DNA of 12,705 nucleotides from Ulvibacter sp047614245. Lineage in GTDB: Bacteria; Bacteroidota; Bacteroidia; Flavobacteriales; Flavobacteriaceae. The notes under the pieces are model-generated. The model saw nothing but the letters and a program-made list of their open reading frames with translations. It made no database searches and was not told where the DNA came from. The position numbers and the translations under genes are program-made. The stretch covers positions 1 through 12,705 of the forward strand of contig JBLHIC010000076.1 in NCBI GenBank assembly GCA_047614245.1, read 5' to 3'. Positions 6,547 to 12,705 of the stretch are shown in pieces; the stretch's first letter is position 1; every line of letters begins with the position of its first letter.

Positions 6547-8895
6547 CTAGAGTGTCACTTTTGTTTCTAGGTTTTCTAATAACGATACAGGTTTGTCCTT
6601 AACTTCAATATCCAAATGTCCTGATTTTTCAGTTTCCCATAAGAATATAAATTTAGTATGATTTAAGGTCACATGAACCACATCTCCCTGCCATTTCAAC
6701 TTAAAGGATATAGATATCCAATTTGTGGGGAGCCAGGGTTTAAACGTGAGTTTTCCACCTTTCAATCGCATTCCTCCGAATCCGCTAACCACGGCTTGCC
6801 AGGAACCACCTGCGGACGCAATATGCATACCGTTATTGGTGTTTCCTTGGTTATCAACCAGATCAACATAAACTGATCTTTCAAAATATTGAAGTGCCTT
6901 TTCATAATTTCCAACTTCAATTCCCATAATTGTATGAATACAAGGGCTCAAAGAGGATTTATGCATTGTTCGGGGTTCATAATAGTCGTAATTAGCCTTC
7001 TTCACCTCATCACTAAACATACTGGGCAGTATGTATGTGAGCATTAATACATCTGGTTGCTTTAACAGGGTAGTCTCTTGGCAGTTATCGTGATGATAAC
7101 CTTCCGGGTATATTGGCATGTCATTTTCGTCCCATTCAGTAATTGGAACATCTTTCAGGTTAAAGTACCCCTCAAATTCCTCGATCAAACTTTTATCTGG
7201 GTCGAAAGGAATGTAAACTTTACTGGCTTTTTCGAGCCAGCTGCTAATTTCACTTTCTTGGAGGTTTATTTTATCCATCAAAACCTTCAATTCATTTGGA
7301 TTGGAGGCTTTCAAAATAGCATAATATTCTGCCGATTTTTCTAGATTCCATTTGGTCAGTGCGTTGGTGTACACACTATTGTTAACAAGCTCATGGAACT
7401 CATCGGGTCCTTCTACTTCAGTAAGCTCATATCTATCGAGTGTATTATTGTACTCAAGTCTACTGTCCCAGAACCTTGCGGTCTCAAATAATATTTCAGC
7501 GGCATAATCTGTTAGGAAATCCTTGTCTCCAGTGGTCTCGTAATAATAGATTAGACCGAAAACAACCGCAGAGGTTATATGGAGTTCTCTTTCACCTGTC
7601 CAGATTCTGATTAATCCATCTGATGTCCAAGGTGGAGTTACTTCATGGCCAGTGTCTGCCGATTCCCATGCATACCTAATTCCTTGATGGTTTCCTTCTT
7701 TGGCATAATCTCTTGCACCTTCTTTGGTATTATAGCGATACATCATGAGCGCTTTGGCTGTTTCTGGTTGCGTAAAAACATAGAATGGTAGCAAAAAAAT
7801 TTCAGTATCCCAGAAAACATGCCCTTTGTAACCTTCTCCAGATAGACTTTTAGCTCCGATGTTCGCGTGAAAATCAGTAGGGCTCGCTGCAATAAGTAAA
7901 TGGTAGGTATTAAACTTTAGTGCATCATTAGCAGCTTTGTCACCTTCAATTTTTACTTCACAAGCATCCCACTTTGCATCCCAGGCAGCCTGATGTGAGG
8001 TAAAACGAGACTCGAAACTATGATGTGAGTTTTCCGATAATAGCGAAACAGCAGATGATTTTACATCTGTTTTTGAGACATCTCTTGAAGTAAATATTGC
8101 TACTTGCTTCTCGAAAGACATAGTTTCTCCCTGTTCAATATCTATTGTCAATGATTGCGCAGCATATTTATGATCAGTTTTTTTAGATACTTTCGCTCCT
8201 TTCTTAGAAGTACTCAATGAGCTTGCGTATCCTATATGATGAGGTCTGTCCTTAGTTTTAACTTCCAGATAAACACCTTCGTCTGTCAATGCTCCAGAAA
8301 CATGATCCAAATGAACGCTTTTTGCCCATTTGTGCCATTTGACATCTGGATCGAATTTTGTCTTCCTTTTAAAAACAGGCTCTACATCTAAATTGACAAC
8401 ATTGGCATCTATTGTTCCTTCGATTGTTAATGCAGCGCTATAGTTTTCCGCTGTAACACTAACATAGGTATCCATTAAATGAACATGTGACATATGTGCA
8501 AACCTGATGCTTTGATATTTAGTAATCCGACCCTGACTATCTTTAAACCTAGTTTCTCGAAATAACATTCCATTTTTCATGTCGAGAATTCTTTCGAAAT
8601 TCAGGACCTCACTTGTTTGCATGGACAATTTTTCACCATCAATATAAATCGACAAACCAAGCCAGTCTGGCGCATTAACTAAATCAACAACAAAGGATTG
8701 GTGATGATCATAAACCCCATTGACAAAGGTGCCTTGCAAGGATGCGGCGTGGCCTTCCTCAAGGCTACCTCTCGTGCCCAAATAGCCGTTACCAACAGTG
8801 AATATAGTTTCGTAAAAATTAATACGATCTACGTTAAATTTGTTCTCTTCAACAAGCCATTCAGGTCCGCTGAGTAATTTTCTTAAATCCTGCAT
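6547..8895 (-). CDS. GH65 alpha-glucoside phosphorylase (maltose/kojibiose/trehalose type)
   Basis: A 782-residue cytoplasmic protein, no signal peptide, with the three GH65 domains: N-terminal beta-sandwich (about 10-270), (alpha/alpha)6 barrel (about 325-700) and small C-terminal beta domain. The barrel contains GHVFWDTEIFLLPF and the catalytic-acid motif GPDEFHE, with Glu499 as proton donor. LLKQPDVL (Lys612-Gln613) and HKSSLS (645-650) match the phosphate-binding signature of GH65 phosphorylases, so phosphorolysis is more likely than hydrolysis. The family inverts, giving beta-glucose 1-phosphate and a free acceptor. Acceptor choice (glucose in maltose, kojibiose, nigerose or trehalose; glycerol; other sugars) cannot be read safely; VNNS follows the acid motif where maltose phosphorylases usually show VDNN. 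It starts 9 nt after the kinase gene, so the two are coupled. Confidence 0.88.
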   Translation of the reverse strand: MQDLRKLLSGPEWLVEENKFNVDRINFYETIFTVGNGYLGTRGSLEEGHAASLQGTFVNGVYDHHQSFVVDLVNAPDWLGLSIYIDGEKLSMQTSEVLNFERILDMKNGMLFRETRFKDSQGRITKYQSIRFAHMSHVHLMDTYVSVTAENYSAALTIEGTIDANVVNLDVEPVFKRKTKFDPDVKWHKWAKSVHLDHVSGALTDEGVYLEVKTKDRPHHIGYASSLSTSKKGAKVSKKTDHKYAAQSLTIDIEQGETMSFEKQVAIFTSRDVSKTDVKSSAVSLLSENSHHSFESRFTSHQAAWDAKWDACEVKIEGDKAANDALKFNTYHLLIAASPTDFHANIGAKSLSGEGYKGHVFWDTEIFLLPFYVFTQPETAKALMMYRYNTKEGARDYAKEGNHQGIRYAWESADTGHEVTPPWTSDGLIRIWTGERELHITSAVVFGLIYYYETTGDKDFLTDYAAEILFETARFWDSRLEYNNTLDRYELTEVEGPDEFHELVNNSVYTNALTKWNLEKSAEYYAILKASNPNELKVLMDKINLQESEISSWLEKASKVYIPFDPDKSLIEEFEGYFNLKDVPITEWDENDMPIYPEGYHHDNCQETTLLKQPDVLMLTYILPSMFSDEVKKANYDYYEPRTMHKSSLSPCIHTIMGIEVGNYEKALQYFERSVYVDLVDNQGNTNNGMHIASAGGSWQAVVSGFGGMRLKGGKLTFKPWLPTNWISISFKLKWQGDVVHVTLNHTKFIFLWETEKSGHLDIEVKDKPVSLLENLETKVTL

Positions 8896-8904
8896 TCTAT
8901 TTAA

Positions 8905-9888
8905 TTAAATACTACCGTAATTATCAATAATCATTTTATTTGTTTCCGCCCTATTCTTAAAGACTTCAAAAGTCCGTCCTTGGGTTCTTTGCGCTCCTAA
9001 GGCATTGGCATATTTAACTGCTTTAATGTAGTTGGTCGGGTCTTCCAATAGACCAAAACCTAAGCCTCCAGCAAATGAATCACCACAGCCAGTGGTGTCA
9101 ACTACATGCTCGACACGTAGTGCCTTCACCATTTCATGTTGCATTTCTCCATTTCTATTATAGAAGACAGCGCCTCCGTTTGCATCCAGTGTAACAATTA
9201 GAGATTTGATCCCGCGATCTAAGGAGTGCTTAGCAAAAGCTGGTAAATGACTTATATCTTCTTCGTCGAAACCAGCTAAGTTTTCAAGATCATATTCTTT
9301 CTTAAACCAGCAACAATTTGACTCTTCAAGATTCATTTTTAGCACATCAATATATGGAAGCCATTGGTCTCTATCGATCCAAAATTTTAGCATTCGGTCA
9401 CCTACAGTTGTAATCGTGCTTGTAGGGCCATGGGCATCAAAAATGATAGTACCATCACTGTTCTCTTTGATGTATTTTAACGATTCTAATGGCACTTCGT
9501 AATCCGTGATTGGTACACAAACAAATACATCACAGTGCATTAGGTTTGTAAGGTCTTCTGGTATTATGGGATTCATAAAACCTGTTTGCTTTTCCAGTCG
9601 GTTATTCTGATCAATGAACTTCAAATTTATCACATCACCTTGATCTGCGTTGGACGTAACATAATCTGAATTAATATTATCATAATCATCTAAGATCTTT
9701 TTTACGGCAGCTTCATCTTTTTTTCTCACATGAGAAACGATATTAACGGTTCCGTCTTTCCCCAATAATTTGGACAAACCGATAGCTGTATGCATGGCAC
9801 AGCCAAATTTTTCAATTATCTCCCCATGATGGGTGGTAATATGGTCTCTTGGAATAGGACCAAGAACAGCAACGTTGTATTTAGACAT
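8905..9888 (-). CDS. PfkB-family carbohydrate kinase
   Basis: A 327-residue cytoplasmic kinase of the ribokinase/PfkB family, transferring phosphate from ATP to a sugar or polyol. The C-terminal signature DTTGCGDSFAGG is clear, with catalytic base Asp270 (the common form is DTTGAGD). The N-terminus YNVAVLGPIPRDH is the usual first strand. The glycine-rich first signature is altered: where most members have GG followed by small residues and NVA, this one has FGCAMHTAIGLSKLLG. The ATP-side strand VTLDANGGAVF is present. The substrate is not deducible, since fructokinase, ribokinase and related members share these motifs. Being first gene of the unit, 9 nt before the GH65 gene, it may phosphorylate the sugar that phosphorolysis releases. 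This is inference. Confidence 0.85.
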   Translation of the reverse strand: MSKYNVAVLGPIPRDHITTHHGEIIEKFGCAMHTAIGLSKLLGKDGTVNIVSHVRKKDEAAVKKILDDYDNINSDYVTSNADQGDVINLKFIDQNNRLEKQTGFMNPIIPEDLTNLMHCDVFVCVPITDYEVPLESLKYIKENSDGTIIFDAHGPTSTITTVGDRMLKFWIDRDQWLPYIDVLKMNLEESNCCWFKKEYDLENLAGFDEEDISHLPAFAKHSLDRGIKSLIVTLDANGGAVFYNRNGEMQHEMVKALRVEHVVDTTGCGDSFAGGLGFGLLEDPTNYIKAVKYANALGAQRTQGRTFEVFKNRAETNKMIIDNYGSI

Positions 9889-9929
9889 ATGAATAAAAAT
9901 TAGAAATAAAAATTAATAATACCCGGATG

Positions 9930-9963
9930 GTGAGATTTAGAATTGAATCGTGAGAATCTAATT
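9930..9963. repeat. Imperfect direct repeat upstream of the kinase gene
   Basis: GTGAGATTTAGAATT (9930-9944) and GTGAGAATCTAATT (9950-9963) start exactly 20 bp apart, about two helical turns. They lie 42-75 bp upstream of the kinase start, between it and its putative promoter, and could be paired regulator sites. Only the GTGAGA core is fully shared. Confidence 0.35.
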
Positions 9964-9989
9964 AATTTTCCAAGTTGTACTTTTTCCTC

Positions 9990-10019
9990 TAAATATAAAA
10001 TAAATTATGCAAATACAAA
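9990..10019 (-). promoter_or_regulatory. Putative promoter of the kinase-GH65 operon
   Basis: Read on the minus strand: TTTG (10016-10019), 18 nt, then TATATTTA (9990-9997), one mismatch from TAnnTTTG. Transcription would start near 9984, leaving a leader of nearly 100 nt that contains the direct repeats. Confidence 0.35.
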
Positions 10020-10054
10020 GAATAAAGCCTAATGCTAAATTTTATAATTTGGTG

Positions 10055-10084
10055 TTTGTTTTTTCTGTACCTCGTTAAAATTTG
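10055..10084 (+). promoter_or_regulatory. Putative promoter of the DUF294 gene
   Basis: TTTG (10055-10058), 18 nt, then AAAATTTG (10077-10084), one mismatch from TAnnTTTG. This gives a leader of about 50 nt. A perfect TAAATTTG at 10130-10137 is an alternative but has no -33 box and would put the start at the ATG. Confidence 0.35.
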
Positions 10085-10141
10085 ATAGAATAATTAATTG
10101 AGTACAACGGAAGCAGTTTATTTTTTATATAAATTTGCTGA

Positions 10142-12061
10142 ATGAAAAACACGATAGCTAACCGAGTCGCCGATTTTTTAAAAAGATTTCCACCTTTTGA
10201 CCTACTAACTAAGGATCAAATTCTGAAAATTGCCAAGCAGGTAAAAATTAAATACGTTGAAAAGTCTGAAATCATTTATGCACAAAATGATGTACTCCAC
10301 GATCATTTTTACTTAATAAATAAAGGTGCTGTAAGTCTAAAGAAAGAGGTTGATGGTTTAATGAGAACCATCGATAAATTTGATGATGGTGACGTGTTTG
10401 GACTGCGACCAATTTTTGCAAATGAAAACTATGCTATTTCGGCAAATGCGGATGAAGAGTGTATCTTATATGCCATTCCCATCGATACGTTTAAGCCCTT
10501 GGCTGAAAAGAATAAAAAAGTTGGTCAGTTTTTAATTGAAAGTTTTGCGTCTAATACCGAAAACCCATATTCAAAAGAATATCAGAAGAAGTTATTTGAT
10601 ACAGATATTGATAGTTTAGGTTCATCGAACCAGATATTCGAATTGCAGCCAGTAAAATATGTAAAAAAGGTTATTACTGCTAGGTTGGATACGGAGATAA
10701 AGGAGGTGGCTATACTAATGCGAAATAATAATGTGGGCTCAATTATTATTGAAGATAATAATATACCAGTTGGTATAGTCACGGATAAAGATTTTCGAAA
10801 TAAAGTAGCGACGGGTATAGTATCTAATGGAGATAGTATTAAAAGCATTATGAGCGTGCCAGTTCTCTGTTATCCAAAGAACATTTCAATAGCTCAGGCA
10901 CAGATTACAATGATGAAGCATAATGTGAGTCACCTTTGTATCACTAAAGATGGTACTCCAAACACTAAAATAGTTGGAGTTATTGCACATCATGATATTA
11001 TTTTGATGAAGGGGGCGAACCCTGCAGTCATGATGAAAGCTATAAAATGTTCCAAATCGACCAAAGAATTAAAAAGAATAAGGGAAAAAATTATGCTTCT
11101 TTTAGATGGATATATCCAGCAAAATATACCATTAACCCATATCAGTAAAATAATTTTTGAATTAAACGATGCAACCATAAAAAGGATCATTGAGCGCTGC
11201 ATTGATAAAATGGATACAGAGCCTCCGGTTAAATTTGCTTGGATTTCCTTAGGTAGCCAGGGAAGAAAGGAGCAATTACTGCATACCGATCAGGACAATG
11301 CAATTATATTTGAAGATGTTGAAAAAGAGAATGTTGAAAAAGTTCGGGCTTATTTCCTAGCGTTAGCAAAAAAAGTGAATAAACGTCTGGATAAAATAGG
11401 ATTTGAATTTTGTCCTGCCGATATGATGGCTAAAAACCCTAAATGGTGTTTGAGTCTTTCAGAATGGAAACAACAGTTCAGTGAGTGGACATCACAGACT
11501 GGAGCCGATGAGATTCTTTTGTGTTCTATCTTTTTTGATTTTGACATTACCTATGGAAGTTCGAAACTTACTAATGAACTGGCTACTCATATCTTCAAAA
11601 TAACACAAGATAATGAAATTTTCATCTCTAAATTAGCTGCAAGTGCCTTAAGAAGTCCATCGCCCTTGAGTTTCTTTAGACAGTTTTTGGTTGAACAAGA
11701 TGGAGCACATAAGGATTTTTTCAATTTGAAAATACGTGGTTTGATGCCAATAACTGATGCCGGGCGAGTTTTGGCGCTTCATTATCAACTAAAAAATATT
11801 ACTAATACTGCTGAAAGATTTGAACAACTAGCTGAATTGGTGCCCGAAAATAAAGAGTTATACCTTTCTTGTTCCTATACTTCTAAGGCATTGTTAAAGT
11901 TTAAAACAAAACACGGCTTGCTTCAAAATGATGGAGGAAGCTTTATCGAATTATCCATATTGACAAAAGAAGAGAAGATGAAGTTGAAACGATGTTTTAA
12001 AACGTTGTCGGGTGTTCAGGAACTGATAAAAGTTAAATTTAAAATCAACAACTACTTATGA
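10142..12061 (+). CDS. cNMP-like/CBS/DUF294 nucleotidyltransferase-like signalling protein
   Basis: A 639-residue cytoplasmic protein with the COG2905 layout. Residues about 18-125 form a cyclic-nucleotide-binding-like beta barrel. Two CBS domains follow (about 170-225, with GIVTDKDFR, and 235-290), which usually sense adenine nucleotides. The DUF294 nucleotidyltransferase-like domain has GSQGR (371-375) and the metal-binding pair Asp383 and Asp385 in TDQDNA, as in GlnD-type enzymes; a helical DUF294 C-terminal domain (about 490-630) ends it. The barrel's phosphate-binding loop reads DVFGLRPIFANENYAIS: the Glu and Arg that bind cyclic phosphate in CRP seem absent, so the ligand may differ. 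The 3' end overlaps the exonuclease start by ATGA. From memory, such pairs often sit near acetate uptake and acetyl-CoA synthetase genes, which would lie outside this window. The target is unknown. Confidence 0.9.
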   Translation: MKNTIANRVADFLKRFPPFDLLTKDQILKIAKQVKIKYVEKSEIIYAQNDVLHDHFYLINKGAVSLKKEVDGLMRTIDKFDDGDVFGLRPIFANENYAISANADEECILYAIPIDTFKPLAEKNKKVGQFLIESFASNTENPYSKEYQKKLFDTDIDSLGSSNQIFELQPVKYVKKVITARLDTEIKEVAILMRNNNVGSIIIEDNNIPVGIVTDKDFRNKVATGIVSNGDSIKSIMSVPVLCYPKNISIAQAQITMMKHNVSHLCITKDGTPNTKIVGVIAHHDIILMKGANPAVMMKAIKCSKSTKELKRIREKIMLLLDGYIQQNIPLTHISKIIFELNDATIKRIIERCIDKMDTEPPVKFAWISLGSQGRKEQLLHTDQDNAIIFEDVEKENVEKVRAYFLALAKKVNKRLDKIGFEFCPADMMAKNPKWCLSLSEWKQQFSEWTSQTGADEILLCSIFFDFDITYGSSKLTNELATHIFKITQDNEIFISKLAASALRSPSPLSFFRQFLVEQDGAHKDFFNLKIRGLMPITDAGRVLALHYQLKNITNTAERFEQLAELVPENKELYLSCSYTSKALLKFKTKHGLLQNDGGSFIELSILTKEEKMKLKRCFKTLSGVQELIKVKFKINNYL

Positions 12062-12705
12062 TAAAGAGGTTTCTGAAAAATCGTTTACAGAAGTATCCAG
12101 TTTACTGGGAATCCTATCTCAAATTGTTCGACGAACAATCTTCTACAATAAGTAAACAAGCAGTTTTTATAGCCTTAGATACTGAAACAACAGGTTTCGA
12201 TTTTGAATTAGATAGGATTATTTCTATAGGGGCGGTTGTAATATCAAATAATGAAATCAGTATTGCTGAATCATTTGAAATCTATATTAAACAGGAGAGA
12301 TTCAGCGCAGATACCGTCGAATTTCATGGAATGATTAAAAATGAAAAAGTAGACACACTAACAGAAGAACAAGCATTGGAGCAATTATTAGGCTTTATTG
12401 GAAACTCCATTTTAGTTGCTCACCATGCAAAATTTGATGTCACTATGATAAATCAGGCAATGAAACGTAATGGGTTGCCTAAACTTAAGAACAAAGTTTT
12501 AGATACAGTTAATTTGTATCGATCCACTAGAATTAGATCCAATTTGATTGATCAAAATAAAAATTACTCTCTCGATGAGATTGCTGAAAACTACGGGATC
12601 AATGTTTCCGATAGACATACAGCCGCTGGTGACGCCTTAATAACAGCATTAATTTTCTTAAAGACCTTAAGTAAGCTCAATATAAGCAAAGTGCTTACTT
12701 TGAAG
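12058..12705 (+). CDS. DEDDh 3'-5' exonuclease (DnaQ-like), 3' end outside the window
   Basis: An open frame of 216 codons from an ATG overlapping the previous stop (ATGA, 12058-12061), with no stop before the window ends. It shows the DnaQ/RNase T exonuclease fold: Exo I is ALDTETTGF (Asp41, Glu43), Exo II is AHHAKFD (Asp127), and Exo III is DRHTAAGDA (His187, Asp192), so all five DEDDh metal and base residues are present. The first 34 residues (RFLKNRLQKYPVYWE and on) form a basic extension before the fold. Known stand-alone relatives run slightly over 200 residues, so the gene is probably nearly complete. It degrades DNA or RNA from the 3' end; nothing shows polymerase association. The start overlap implies translational coupling with the DUF294 protein. 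Confidence 0.92.
   Translation, partial: MIKRFLKNRLQKYPVYWESYLKLFDEQSSTISKQAVFIALDTETTGFDFELDRIISIGAVVISNNEISIAESFEIYIKQERFSADTVEFHGMIKNEKVDTLTEEQALEQLLGFIGNSILVAHHAKFDVTMINQAMKRNGLPKLKNKVLDTVNLYRSTRIRSNLIDQNKNYSLDEIAENYGINVSDRHTAAGDALITALIFLKTLSKLNISKVLTLK

Noticed and set aside
10130..10137. TAAATTTG as a promoter giving a leaderless DUF294 mRNA
   Set aside because: The box is perfect but there is no TTG near the -33 position; the 10055-10084 pair has better spacing.
3617..12705. Antiphage defence island (methyltransferase, nucleotidyltransferase, exonuclease)
   Set aside because: The methyltransferase looks like a small-molecule enzyme and is far from the other two, which belong to a known signalling family. 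No mobile or phage genes are nearby.

Overview
The window looks like chromosomal DNA of a Bacteroidota bacterium, most probably Flavobacteriia or a near relative. The DNA is AT-rich, genes have A-rich leaders instead of strong Shine-Dalgarno sequences, and several promoters fit the Bacteroidota pattern (TTTG, about 19 nt, TAnnTTTG). The FadL-type porin, 491-residue proline--tRNA ligase, CCA-less tRNA-Glu and short S20 protein all fit this group. I see no insertion sequence, phage gene, CRISPR array or rRNA.

Left part (1-3546): a minus-strand pair encodes a repeat-rich lipoprotein followed by a FadL/OmpP1-type outer-membrane porin cut by the window edge. Diverging from it is proS. A strong promoter then drives tRNA-Glu(TTC) and, 28 nt on, rpsT, closed by a clear intrinsic terminator. 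This is a translation block beside an envelope block.

Middle part (3617-9888), all on the minus strand: a PfkB-family sugar kinase, a GH65 glycoside phosphorylase 9 nt behind it, and, after 132 bp, a lipoprotein type I pullulanase (pulA). A lone small SAM-dependent methyltransferase lies further downstream. The three carbohydrate genes suggest alpha-glucan use: outside or in the periplasm pullulanase debranches glucans, while in the cytoplasm GH65 would cleave an alpha-glucoside to beta-glucose 1-phosphate plus an acceptor and the kinase would phosphorylate a sugar. The usual partners (beta-phosphoglucomutase, transporter, SusC/D) are absent from the window, so the pathway is unresolved.

Right part (10142-12705), plus strand: a 639-residue protein joining a cyclic-nucleotide-binding-like domain, two CBS domains and a DUF294/GlnD-like nucleotidyltransferase. 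It overlaps by ATGA with a DEDDh 3'-5' exonuclease that runs off the end. This sensor-nucleotidyltransferase plus exonuclease pair has no settled biochemical role and, with the kinase/GH65 pair, is the most promising under-described part of the window. No stretch over 300 bases lacks a gene; the longest gap is the 253-bp divergent region at 9889-10141.
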